64,000 bases of DNA from Streptomyces sp. R44. Lineage in GTDB: Bacteria; Actinomycetota; Actinomycetes; Streptomycetales; Streptomycetaceae. Position numbers and translations under genes: made by a program. Shown here in pieces: positions 8,380-16,628 of this stretch (its first letter is position 1; each line of letters opens with the position of its first letter). Where the stretch lies: positions 744,001 to 808,000 of the forward strand of contig NZ_CP163444.1 of assembly GCF_041053105.1 (NCBI RefSeq), read 5' to 3'. The notes beneath the pieces are model-generated. The model saw only the letters and a list, made by a program, of their open reading frames with translations. It ran no database searches and had not been told where the DNA came from.

Positions 8380-8997
8380 ATGACCGCCCGGCAGACGCTG
8401 GCGACGTACCGCCGCCGGCGCGACTTCTCCAGGACGACCGAGCCGAAGGGCGGGACCCGCGGCAGGCCCGGCGACCGGCCCTGCTTCGTCGTGCAGATCC
8501 ATGACGCGACCGCCATGCACTTCGACTTCCGGCTCGAGGTGGACGGGGTGCTGAAGTCCTGGGCGGTCCCGAAGGGCCCGTCCGCCGACCCGCACGACCG
8601 GCGCCTCGCGATGCCGACCGAGGACCATCCGCTGGAGTACCGGGATTTCGAAGGGGTGATCGCGGCCGGCGAGTACGGAGCGGGGACCGTGATCGTCTGG
8701 GACGAGGGCACGTACCGCAACCTGTCCACCGACCGCCACGACGACGCCCTGCCGATGGGCGAGGCCCTGGAGCGGGGCCACGCCTCGTTCCGGCTCGACG
8801 GCCGGAAGCTGCACGGCGGGTACTCGCTCACCCGCATCCGCACCGGCGACGACGGGGACCGGGAGGCGTGGCTGCTCGTCAAGCACGACGACGAGCGGGC
8901 CGGCACCGGCGGCGGCCCGGACCCGAGAAGGGCCCGCTCGGCGCGCAGCGGCCACACGCTCGGCCAGACCGCCGCGGCCGGGGACGAGGCCTCCTGA
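8380..8997 (+). CDS. LigD 3'-phosphoesterase domain protein
   Basis: This 205-residue protein is the phosphoesterase module of LigD as a stand-alone gene. The family's catalytic residues are visible: two histidines and an Asp/Arg in HDATAMHFDFRLE, the WAVPKGPS segment, a third histidine in TEDHPLEY, and GEYGAGTVIVWD. Such enzymes trim 3' ribonucleotides and 3'-phosphates at breaks. The ATG at 8380 is preceded by GAGGAGG with a five-base spacer; an in-frame GTG two codons earlier overlaps that site and is less likely. It lies 33 bp after the polymerase gene, so the two are probably co-transcribed as a split NHEJ processing pair. Confidence 0.88.
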   Translation: MTARQTLATYRRRRDFSRTTEPKGGTRGRPGDRPCFVVQIHDATAMHFDFRLEVDGVLKSWAVPKGPSADPHDRRLAMPTEDHPLEYRDFEGVIAAGEYGAGTVIVWDEGTYRNLSTDRHDDALPMGEALERGHASFRLDGRKLHGGYSLTRIRTGDDGDREAWLLVKHDDERAGTGGGPDPRRARSARSGHTLGQTAAAGDEAS

Positions 8998-9020
8998 GCG
9001 GTCCCCGGTCCGTCCCCGGT

Positions 9021-11252
9021 CTACCCGACCGTGACGCGGGCCAGGGCCCAGGAGGTGTGGTCGAAGGAGGTCTTGTTGTTGGCGTCGGTGACCTCCAGGC
9101 GCAGGACGCGGACGCCCCGGACGTCGACGTCCACCGGCACGGGGCCGGTGGCGGCCGTCAGGGTGGGGGTGGTGAGGAGGATCCGGTCGTCCCCGTAGAC
9201 GGTGGCGCGGGTGGCTCCGGCGGAGCTCTGGCGGGCCGAGAAGTCGTCGATGCCGACCAGGGCGGTGAACCGGTCGCCGACGCCGCCGAGGTGGAAGGCG
9301 ATGTCGCTGTACGCGTGGACGCCGAGGCCCTTGGGGTAGGTGGTGCCGCCGAAGGCGATCGGGGTGCCGTCCCCGGCGGCGTTCTTCCCGTTGGAGGTGT
9401 CGCGTTCGACGGGCCCCCAGCCGTTGACGGCACGGATCCAGGGCAGGTCGGAGAGGTAGCTGTCCCGGACGGGCGCCGGGGGCGGGGTGGTGACGGTGCC
9501 GTCCGCGGCGTACCGCACGGGGCCGCCCGGGGCGAGGGCGGTGCCCTCGGCGGTCAGCGTCCACGGGGTGGCCGTCGGGGCGTCGTCGGGCGGGGTGACC
9601 TGCCAGGTGGCGGCGAGCCGCGCGCCGGGGGCGAGCTGCCCGGCGGTGGTGGCCGTGGTGGCGCGCACGGTCCACCCGGCGGGGGCGCGCAGGGTGAGGG
9701 CGGCGGAACTCCAGGCCTTGCAAGCGCCGTTGGCGAGCGTGGCGGTCGCGGTGAACGCCTGTCCCGGCACGGCGAGCGACGGCACCGCCAGCGTCGCGCC
9801 GAAGGCGGCGCGGGGGTACGGGTCCTGCCAGGAGGAGCGCATCAGGGCGACGAGCTCGGCGGCCCGGGCGGGGTGGCGGGCGGCGAGGTCGGAGGTCTCG
9901 CCGAGGTCGGTGGCGAGGTCGTACAGCTCGACCTGCCACTGGTCGTCGGGCAGGGCGTGGTCGCGTACGGGGGCGAACCTGACCGCCTTCCACCGGTCCC
10001 TGCGGAGCGCTTCGGCGAGCCAGGTGGAGCGCTGCTCGTCCTGGGCGTCGGCGCGGGAGGTGACGCCCCGCTCGTCGCGGAACCAGTACAGGTGGTCGTG
10101 GCGGGCGACGGCCGCTCCCCCGCCGGTCAGGAGGGGCGCGGCGGACAGTCCGTCGACGTCCGACGGGGCGGGCGCGCCACCGAGTTCGGCGAGGGTGGGG
10201 AGGAGGTCGGTGAGCGGGGTGGGGCGGTCGCTGGTGCCGGGCGTGACGCGGCCGGGGCCCCAGGCGACGAGGGGGACGCGGATGCCGCCCTCGTACAGAT
10301 TGCGCTTGTATCCGCGCAGCGGCCCGTTCGCGTCGAACAGGTCGGGGTTGACCCCGCCCTCCTCGTGGGGGCCGTTGTCGCTGGTGACGAGGAGGACGGT
10401 GTCGTCCTCCAGGCCGAGGGCGCGGAGCCGTTCGACGACGTCGCCGACGAGGGAGTCGAAGAGGCTCACCTGTGCGGCGTGCCCCTTGTTGGCCGCGGTC
10501 CAGCTGCGGGAGGCGTAGGCGCCGGTGTCGGGGATGTCGCTGGGGGCGTGCGGGACGGTCGGGGTGAGCAGCAGGAGGAACGGCTCGGCGGCGTGCCGGT
10601 CGAGGAAGTCGAGCGCCCGCTGCCGCAGCAGGTCCGGCGCGTACACGCCCCGGGCGCCGTTCTCGTTGGCGGGGATCGGTTCCTTGACGCCGTTGTGCCA
10701 CAGGTACGCCGGGTAGTACTGGTGGGCGTGGGTGTGGTCGATGTAGCCGTGGAACTCCTCGAAGCCACGGGCGTTGGGATGGCTGTCCTGGCCGGCGCTC
10801 TCCGGCCCGAAGCCCCACTTCCCGATGACGCCGGTGCGGTAGCCGCGGGCCCTGAGCACCTCGGCGAAGGTGGTGTCGGAGGCGGTGAGGGAACCCTGCG
10901 CCCCGGACGGGTTGGCGCGGACGGTCGCGTGACCGGTGTGTAGGCCGGTGAGGAGCGAGCAGCGGGAGGGGGCGCAGACGGCCGCCGCCGAGTACGCGTC
11001 GGTGAACCGCAGTCCCTCGGCGGCGAGTCCGTCGATGCGCGGGGTGGCGATGAGCTTCTGGCCGTACGCGCCGAGCTCCCCGTACCCGAGGTCGTCGGCG
11101 AGGACGACGACCAGGTTCGGCGGGCGGGTGGTGTCCTCCGGGACCGCCGCCGCTGCCTGGGCCACCGCGGTCCCGGCGGCGCCGGTCGCGGGCAGGGCCC
11201 CGAGGCCGAGCGTGGCGGCGGACCCGGCGAGGAAGCGGCGGCGGCTGGACAT
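9021..11252 (-). CDS. Tat-exported arylsulfatase with C-terminal NPCBM carbohydrate-binding domain
   Basis: This 743-residue protein starts with a twin-arginine signal (RRRFLAGSAA) and is predicted to be secreted. The alkaline-phosphatase-fold sulfatase domain (about residues 44-470) has metal ligands in LADDLGYGE. C93, in VCAPSRCSLLTG, is the CxPSR cysteine that formylglycine-generating enzyme converts to formylglycine. A beta-rich NEW3-like linker (about 475-590) and an NPCBM module (about 600-743, with TYPKGLGVHAYSDI and VLRLEVTDANNKT) follow. This suggests it removes sulfate from polysaccharides or glycans. AAGGAG precedes the ATG. It is transcribed alone but sits close to the sulfur operon. 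Confidence 0.9.
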   Translation of the reverse strand: MSSRRRFLAGSAATLGLGALPATGAAGTAVAQAAAAVPEDTTRPPNLVVVLADDLGYGELGAYGQKLIATPRIDGLAAEGLRFTDAYSAAAVCAPSRCSLLTGLHTGHATVRANPSGAQGSLTASDTTFAEVLRARGYRTGVIGKWGFGPESAGQDSHPNARGFEEFHGYIDHTHAHQYYPAYLWHNGVKEPIPANENGARGVYAPDLLRQRALDFLDRHAAEPFLLLLTPTVPHAPSDIPDTGAYASRSWTAANKGHAAQVSLFDSLVGDVVERLRALGLEDDTVLLVTSDNGPHEEGGVNPDLFDANGPLRGYKRNLYEGGIRVPLVAWGPGRVTPGTSDRPTPLTDLLPTLAELGGAPAPSDVDGLSAAPLLTGGGAAVARHDHLYWFRDERGVTSRADAQDEQRSTWLAEALRRDRWKAVRFAPVRDHALPDDQWQVELYDLATDLGETSDLAARHPARAAELVALMRSSWQDPYPRAAFGATLAVPSLAVPGQAFTATATLANGACKAWSSAALTLRAPAGWTVRATTATTAGQLAPGARLAATWQVTPPDDAPTATPWTLTAEGTALAPGGPVRYAADGTVTTPPPAPVRDSYLSDLPWIRAVNGWGPVERDTSNGKNAAGDGTPIAFGGTTYPKGLGVHAYSDIAFHLGGVGDRFTALVGIDDFSARQSSAGATRATVYGDDRILLTTPTLTAATGPVPVDVDVRGVRVLRLEVTDANNKTSFDHTSWALARVTVG

Positions 11253-11285
11253 GTCGGGGCTCCTTGGGGAGGCTGCGGGGGCGAT

Positions 11286-11299
11286 GGACGACGTCGTCC
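11286..11299. promoter_or_regulatory. Perfect 14-bp palindrome upstream of the exported sulfatase
   Basis: GGACGACGTCGTCC is a perfect palindrome 34-47 bp upstream of the sulfatase start. It could be an operator in the 5' untranslated region, but its CG-rich composition makes chance occurrence plausible. Confidence 0.25.
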
Positions 11300-11416
11300 G
11301 AACAGCGGTCCCTGGTACGGACCTTGGACGTCAGTCGATCATCGGCGCACCCGCCCCGCGGGACCATGCACGGCGCATGAAGAACGTGTGACACGGTCCC
11401 GGGGAGGCCGCCCGGC

Positions 11417-12859
11417 TCAGTCGAGCCAGAGCGCGCGGACCCTCCGCACGGGGTCCGAGTCGACCCGGGGCTCCGCGTCCCAGATCTTCGTGGCGCGCTC
11501 GGTGGAGGTGTAGCGCGGCCAGTCGGCGCCCGGGTCCTGGTCGGTGACGAAGGCGACCCAGGCCCGGTGCATGGCGTCGGCGAGCGCGCGCGGCGGCTCG
11601 TCCCCAGCGACGGCCGTGACGCCCTCGGCGTCGAGGAGGTCGAAGGCGAAGGGCAGGTCCAGGCAGTGGAAGGCGAGGCCGAGGGCGGGCGACTGCCAGC
11701 GGAACTCGTAGAACCAGGTGGGCCGTTCCCGCGCGGCGCGGGCGTCCGCGACGGCGAGGTTCGGGGCGCGGAAGACGGTGTCCGTCAGGGCCTGGCCGAA
11801 GTACCGCTCCTCGCCGCCCGCGGCGTACGCCTCGGCGAAGGCCCCGGCCCTGGCGGGGTCCAGGCCGAGCCCGCCGAGGAGGACGGGCAGCGGCGGGCCG
11901 TCGGGGCCGGGCGCGGGGAACATCGAGAACTCGTCCTCGGTGAAGCCGAGCATCAGGGGCACGTCGGCGCCCGCCTCGCCGCTCGTCAGGGCGTCGAGCA
12001 CGGGTACGGGGATCAGCTCGCCGTCGGCGAAGGGGGCGAGGGCCAGCATCGGCGGCAGGCCCTCGCGGTCGGGTCCGGGCTCGCCCAGGCGGTCCTGGAG
12101 GTCGAGGAGCTCGTCGTCGGTCAGGTCGCGCAGGGCGGCGACGGTCGCCGGGACGCCGGTACGGGAGGTGAACAGGCGGGCCGCGGCACGGGCGACCTCG
12201 GGCCCGTCGGGCCGCATGACGGCACCGGAGACGGAGAGCGCGCCCCGGAAGAGTCCCTGCGCCGAGGGGACGGCGAGCAGGGTCTGCACGGCGCCGCCGC
12301 CCGCCGACTGGCCGGCGACGGTGACCTTGGCGGGGTCGCCGCCGAAGGCGGCGATGTTGTCCCGCACCCACTCCAGGGCCGCTATCCAGTCCCGCACCCC
12401 CCGGTTGTCGGGCGCGCCCTCCAGGTGCAGGAACCCCTCGACGCCGAGGCGGTAACCGACCGAGACGAGCACGACCCCGTCCCGGTTGAACGCGGCCCCG
12501 TCGTACCAGGGGCTGGCGGCCGACCCCGCCACGTAGCCCCCGCCGTGGATCCAGACCAGGACCGGCAGCCCGGCCTCCGGGTCCGCCTCCGGCGTGAACA
12601 CGTTCAGGTTCAGCACCCCGGCACCCGGGATCGACGGCTCCGGAATCGTCGTGACCTCCGCGAACGGACGCCGCTGCGCCGTCGGCCCGTACGCCGTCGC
12701 GTCCAGCGGCTCCGACCACGCCTCCGGCGGCACCGGAGCGGCGAAGCGGAGATCACCCACCGGCGGCTGCGCGTACGGGATGCCCAGGAACCGCAGACTG
12801 CCGTCCGCACGGCGCTCGCCGCGCACGGGTCCTCGGGCGGTGGTGACGACGGTGCTCAT
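11417..12859 (-). CDS. Type B carboxylesterase/lipase
   Basis: This 480-residue protein is a type B (COesterase) hydrolase. The oxyanion-hole motif is HGGGY (105-109). The nucleophile is S185 in GQSAGGGA, a variant of the usual GESAGG. The acid residue is probably in LGFTEDEF, and the histidine is in AFHCLDLPF near residue 405. There is no signal peptide, so it acts in the cytosol on carboxyl esters; p-nitrobenzyl esterase and cocaine esterase-like proteins are relatives. AAGGAG lies nine bases before the ATG. A palindrome upstream suggests regulation by a TetR-type repressor that is not in the window. Confidence 0.9.
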   Translation of the reverse strand: MSTVVTTARGPVRGERRADGSLRFLGIPYAQPPVGDLRFAAPVPPEAWSEPLDATAYGPTAQRRPFAEVTTIPEPSIPGAGVLNLNVFTPEADPEAGLPVLVWIHGGGYVAGSAASPWYDGAAFNRDGVVLVSVGYRLGVEGFLHLEGAPDNRGVRDWIAALEWVRDNIAAFGGDPAKVTVAGQSAGGGAVQTLLAVPSAQGLFRGALSVSGAVMRPDGPEVARAAARLFTSRTGVPATVAALRDLTDDELLDLQDRLGEPGPDREGLPPMLALAPFADGELIPVPVLDALTSGEAGADVPLMLGFTEDEFSMFPAPGPDGPPLPVLLGGLGLDPARAGAFAEAYAAGGEERYFGQALTDTVFRAPNLAVADARAARERPTWFYEFRWQSPALGLAFHCLDLPFAFDLLDAEGVTAVAGDEPPRALADAMHRAWVAFVTDQDPGADWPRYTSTERATKIWDAEPRVDSDPVRRVRALWLD

Positions 12860-12919
12860 GGGTGCTGCTCCTTCTGCGCGGGCACACGGGGCCGAGGAAA
12901 GGAGCCTGTCACCGCTTAC

Positions 12920-12932
12920 TTACACGTGTCAA
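12920..12932 (-). promoter_or_regulatory. Candidate operator (ACACGTGT palindrome) overlapping a -35 box of the esterase
   Basis: The sequence TTACACGTGTCAA is a near-perfect palindrome centred on ACACGTGT. On the minus strand it contains TTGACA, a consensus -35 box, about 70 bp upstream of the esterase start. No strong -10 is visible at the right distance. TetR-family repressors commonly bind such sites. Confidence 0.35.
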
Positions 12933-13011
12933 CACGGGGAGGGGCGGGCCCCGGCCCCTAGACTCGGAGGCTCGGACAGGACCCGCGGGTCCAGGGGGAA
13001 GGCGGCCGGCG

Positions 13012-13377
13012 ATGAGGTGGGACCCCGATGCCGTCGTGGGGGTGCTCGTCGTCCTGCTCGGCGCGGGTCTCATCACCGCCGGCATGGTCTGGAAGGGCCG
13101 GTCCGTGCGGCCGTTCGCGGCCTCGCGGGCGCGGTCCGTCGCCCAGCGCGCGTACGCCCGGGACCTCCAGCGGGCGGCCGACCACGTGATCGCGGCGGCC
13201 CGCCGGTCCGCCGGCGAGGGCGAACCGGCGATCGTCACCGTCGAGGCGGTGATGCGGATGACCGAGGACCGGTACGGCTACGCGGGAGTGGAGCGCCGGC
13301 ACGCGGCGGCGGCGCTCCGCCGCCGCTTCGAGCACGGGCGGTGCGCCGCCGACTGCGTCACCGACGCGTACGGATAG
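13012..13377 (+). CDS. Small single-pass membrane protein of unknown function
   Basis: This 121-residue protein has one N-terminal membrane helix (VVGVLVVLLGAGLITAGMVW, about residues 8-27). A basic cytosolic region rich in Arg and Ala follows, predicted helical. A cysteine pair, RCAADC, lies near the C-terminus. I recognise no family. A purine-rich GGGGGAAGG lies about ten bases before the ATG, and a TAGACT box at 12959-12964 is a fair -10 element. It ends six bases before the convergent sulfatase gene. Codon usage looks normal, so I take it as a real gene. Confidence 0.6.
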   Translation: MRWDPDAVVGVLVVLLGAGLITAGMVWKGRSVRPFAASRARSVAQRAYARDLQRAADHVIAAARRSAGEGEPAIVTVEAVMRMTEDRYGYAGVERRHAAAALRRRFEHGRCAADCVTDAYG

Positions 13378-13383
13378 GGATGG

Positions 13384-15699
13384 TCACTCGAAGGCCGCTG
13401 CCGCCTCCTTCAGGGCCGCCGCCACCGTTTCCGGGGCGTCGGGGCCCGGGGCGCCCGGACGGTAGGTGACCGAGTGGAGGCGGCCCGTGTAGCGGAAGGA
13501 GCGATGGCGTTCGTAGAGGGGCCAGGAGACCGGGGACTTGCGGTCGATGCCGACGCTGATGCCCTGGAAGGGTGCCATGCCGATGAGCTGGTGGACGCTG
13601 TCCGGCGTGGCGCGGTGTTCTCCGTCGACGGTGACGGTGAAGCGCCAGCGGAGGCCCTCCTCGGCGGTGGCCGTGAGCAGGATCGCGTGGGGGCCGGGGG
13701 CGAGCGGGCCCGCGTCGGTCTCGTGGAGGTCGCCGTACTCGTTGTACGCGAAGGTCAGCCGGCCGTTCTCGACGTACAGGCTGTAGCCGCCGCCCTGGTC
13801 GCCGTGCGAGACGAGGACGCCGTCGCCGGTCTCCTCGACGGCCACGGCGATCTCGAAGGAGCGCAGGGAGACGAGCCGTGAGGAGCGGTAGCGCTCCAGT
13901 TCCGGGGTGCCGGGGAGCAGGGTGAGGGGGCGGGTCAGGCGCTCCTCGGCGGGGTTGCGGCGGGCGAGGGCGCCGGTGTGGTCGGGGAGCGGGAAGACGC
14001 CGTTGCGCCAGGCGGCCTCCTCCCAGGCGGCCGAGAGTTCCTTGACGAGTCCGGGGTTCTGCGCGGCGAGGTCGTGGATCTCGGTGGGGTCGGTCCGGAT
14101 GTCGTACAGGGCCCATTCGGAGTCGTCGTAGGGCGCCCCCGGCTCGTGGAGGGTCACGAGTTTGTGGCCGTCGCGGTAGTGGCTGCGGTTGCCGGACATC
14201 TCGCAGTACTGCTCGGGGTGGGTGGAGTCGTGGGCGGGGTCCGCGAGGACGGGTGCGAAGCTCGTGCCGTCCAGCTCCTGGAGCGGTGTGCCCCGGCGGG
14301 TCTCGGGGCGGGTGAGGCCGGCGAGTTCGAGGAGGGTCGGGGCGATGTCGGTGACGTACTGGTACTGGGGCCGGTGTCCGCCGGTGAGCCGGCCGTCCCT
14401 GACGCCCGCGGGCCAGGAGAGGACGAAGGGGACGCGGACGCCGCCCGCGTAGGTGTCGCCCTTGTAGAGGCGGAAGGGGGTGTTGGAGGCCATGCCCCAG
14501 CCCCGGGGGTAGTGGACGAGGCTGCGGGGGCCGCCGATGAGGTCGTGGTCGCGGTCGACGTCCGGGTTCCAGTCGCCGGGCAGGTGCGGGTGGTGGACGA
14601 AGCGGCTGAAGTAGGAGCGTGTTCCTTCGATGCCGCCCTCGCCCGTGCCGCCGTTGTCGGAGGTGAAGACGACGATGGTGTTGTCGAGTTCGCCGAGTGC
14701 GGCGAGGGTGTCGGTGAGCCGGCCGAGGTTCTGGTCGATGTTGTCGACGAGGGCGGCGTACACCTCCATGTAGCGGGCGTAGAGCCGCTGCTGATCCTCC
14801 GTCAGGGAGTCCCAGGCGGGGACGTCGAGTCCGGCCTCGCTGTTGCGGGCGGGGAGTTCGGTGCCGGGCGGGAAGAGTCCGGCGGCGATCTGTGCGGCGA
14901 AGCGCCGCTCGCGCAGGGCGTCCCAGCCCTCGTCGTAGCGGCCGCGGTGGCGGGCGATGTCCTCGGCCTTGGCCTGGAGGGGGCCGTGGACGGCGTTGTG
15001 CGCGAGGTACAGGAAGAAGGGCTTGTCGGGGTCGTGGGCGCGCAGCGACTTCACCATGGAGATCGCCTGGTCGGTGATGTCGTCGGTGTAGTAGTAGTCG
15101 TCGGGGAACTCGTCGATGTCGAGGGGGCTGTTGTCCCGGACGAGCTGGTGCGGGTGGAAGAGGCTGGTGAGGCCCTCCAGGACGCCGTAGTACTGGTCGA
15201 AGCCCTTCTGCAGGGGCCAGTTGCCCCGGTGGTCGGCGGCGTTGGAGGCGGAGTCGCGGACGAGGTGCCACTTGCCGACGGCGTAGGTGGCGTAGCCGGC
15301 GTCGTGGAGGAGTTCGGCGAGGGTGGGGATGTCCTCGGCGACCTCCATGCCGTAGCCGGGGAAGCCGGGGTCGAAGTTGGCGACCATGCCGTAGCCGACG
15401 CGGTGCGGGTTGAGGCCGGTGAGCAGGGCGGCGCGGGCCGGTGAGCAGAGCGGCATGGTGTGGTAGTTGCCGAGCCGCACTCCCCCGTCGGCAAGGCCGT
15501 CGAGGACCGGGGTGGGGATCTCGGAGCCGAAGGGGCCGATGTCGCTGAAGCCCATGTCGTCGACGAGGACGACGACGATGTTGGGGGCTTTCGCGGGCGG
15601 GGTGGTACGGGTCGGCCAGGCGGGCTCGGACTCGGCGAACGTGCGGCCGACACGGCCGCCGAAGCCCTCGTAGGGGTCGCGTCGGGGGGCGGTGCTCAT
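13384..15699 (-). CDS. Cytosolic type I sulfatase (CSPAR formylglycine motif)
   Basis: This 771-residue arylsulfatase has metal-binding Asp residues in VVVLVDDMGFSD and the modified cysteine C85 in LCSPARAALLTG. Further active-site residues are in AVGKWHL and in FTSDNGGTGEGG. The C-terminal part is a beta-rich domain seen in large arylsulfatases such as atsA-type enzymes. There is no signal peptide, so it should hydrolyse sulfate esters after import. It is the last gene of the six-gene operon. Its ATG overlaps the stop codon of the formylglycine-generating enzyme gene (ATGA), which suggests translational coupling between the sulfatase and its maturase. It releases sulfate for cysteine synthesis (inferred). 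Confidence 0.92.
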   Translation of the reverse strand: MSTAPRRDPYEGFGGRVGRTFAESEPAWPTRTTPPAKAPNIVVVLVDDMGFSDIGPFGSEIPTPVLDGLADGGVRLGNYHTMPLCSPARAALLTGLNPHRVGYGMVANFDPGFPGYGMEVAEDIPTLAELLHDAGYATYAVGKWHLVRDSASNAADHRGNWPLQKGFDQYYGVLEGLTSLFHPHQLVRDNSPLDIDEFPDDYYYTDDITDQAISMVKSLRAHDPDKPFFLYLAHNAVHGPLQAKAEDIARHRGRYDEGWDALRERRFAAQIAAGLFPPGTELPARNSEAGLDVPAWDSLTEDQQRLYARYMEVYAALVDNIDQNLGRLTDTLAALGELDNTIVVFTSDNGGTGEGGIEGTRSYFSRFVHHPHLPGDWNPDVDRDHDLIGGPRSLVHYPRGWGMASNTPFRLYKGDTYAGGVRVPFVLSWPAGVRDGRLTGGHRPQYQYVTDIAPTLLELAGLTRPETRRGTPLQELDGTSFAPVLADPAHDSTHPEQYCEMSGNRSHYRDGHKLVTLHEPGAPYDDSEWALYDIRTDPTEIHDLAAQNPGLVKELSAAWEEAAWRNGVFPLPDHTGALARRNPAEERLTRPLTLLPGTPELERYRSSRLVSLRSFEIAVAVEETGDGVLVSHGDQGGGYSLYVENGRLTFAYNEYGDLHETDAGPLAPGPHAILLTATAEEGLRWRFTVTVDGEHRATPDSVHQLIGMAPFQGISVGIDRKSPVSWPLYERHRSFRYTGRLHSVTYRPGAPGPDAPETVAAALKEAAAAFE

Positions 15700-16628
15700 G
15701 CGGGGACGGGTCCTTCCGGAAGGGCGAGCGAGCGGGCGACGCGGAAGCCGCCGTGGCCGGTCGAGGAGTCGGGCGTGTTGTGGGAGCGGGCGGCGACCCG
15801 GTAGCGGTTGCAGTAGGAGACGTGGCAGAGGTGGGAGCCGCCGCGGATGACGCGTTCGCGGCCCTCCTCGTCCCAGGGGTCGGCGCACCACTCCCAGACG
15901 TTGCCGGAGGTGTTGTGGAGGCCGTACCCGTTGGGTTCGTACGCCGTGACGGGGACGGTGCCGACCCGGCCGCCGGGGCGTTCCGAGATGTGCGGGAAGG
16001 TGCCGATCCAGGTGTTGCACATCTCGCGGCCGTCCGGGGTGAAGTCGTCGCCCCAGGGGTAGCGGGCGCCGTCGAGGCCGCCGCGGGCCGCGTACTCCCA
16101 CTCGGCCTCGGTGGGCAGCCGGACTCCGGCCCAGGCGCAGTAGGCGAGGGCGTCGTCGTGGGAGATGTGGACGACGGGGTGGTCGGCGCGGTCTTCGACG
16201 CCGGAGCCGGGGCCCTCCGGGCTGTGCCAGGCGGCCCCGGAGACGCCGAGCCACCAGGGTGCCTGCGGGACCCGGCCGAGGACATGGCGCTCGGCGGCCG
16301 GGTGGAGCAGGAGGTGGAAGACGAAGGAGGAGCCGAAGCGTTCGGCGTCGGTGCGGTACCCGGTGGCCTCGACGAACGCGGCGTAGCGGGCGTTGGTGAC
16401 GGCGGTGGCGTCGATCGCGAAGGGGGCGACGGTGACCTCCCGTACGGGTCCCTCGCGGTCGGCGGGATAGCCCTCGCCGAAGGAGTCGCCCATGCGGAAG
16501 GTGCCACCGGGCAGCTCCACCAGGGGATGCGCGGGCGGGGCCTTCCGTACGGTGGGCAGCGGAAGGAGTCCGGAGGCCGCGGGCCGGTGTCCGGTGCAGC
16601 CGCGTCCGGGGGTGCAGCAGGCGCTCAT
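15696..16628 (-). CDS. Formylglycine-generating enzyme (SUMF1/FGE family sulfatase maturase)
   Basis: This 310-residue protein has the FGE-sulfatase fold. GGTFRMGDSFGEGYPADREGP is the usual entry, and LPTEAEWEYAARGG and GNVWEWCADPW are the core motifs. The copper-binding cysteine pair is C268 and C273 in SHLCHVSYCNRY. FGE oxidises the CxPxR cysteine of sulfatases to formylglycine in the presence of oxygen. I choose the ATG at 16628, because its stop/start overlap with the ATPase gene (ATGA) matches the other junctions of this operon. The cysteines near the N-terminus (MSACCTP and GRGC) are an oddity of unknown meaning. It probably also activates the exported sulfatase at 9021 before Tat export. 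Confidence 0.93.
   Translation of the reverse strand: MSACCTPGRGCTGHRPAASGLLPLPTVRKAPPAHPLVELPGGTFRMGDSFGEGYPADREGPVREVTVAPFAIDATAVTNARYAAFVEATGYRTDAERFGSSFVFHLLLHPAAERHVLGRVPQAPWWLGVSGAAWHSPEGPGSGVEDRADHPVVHISHDDALAYCAWAGVRLPTEAEWEYAARGGLDGARYPWGDDFTPDGREMCNTWIGTFPHISERPGGRVGTVPVTAYEPNGYGLHNTSGNVWEWCADPWDEEGRERVIRGGSHLCHVSYCNRYRVAARSHNTPDSSTGHGGFRVARSLALPEGPVPA

Noticed and set aside
11331..11380. A second leader peptide before the exported sulfatase
   Set aside because: A 15-codon frame exists, but it has no cysteine and no RxHVDLxR core.
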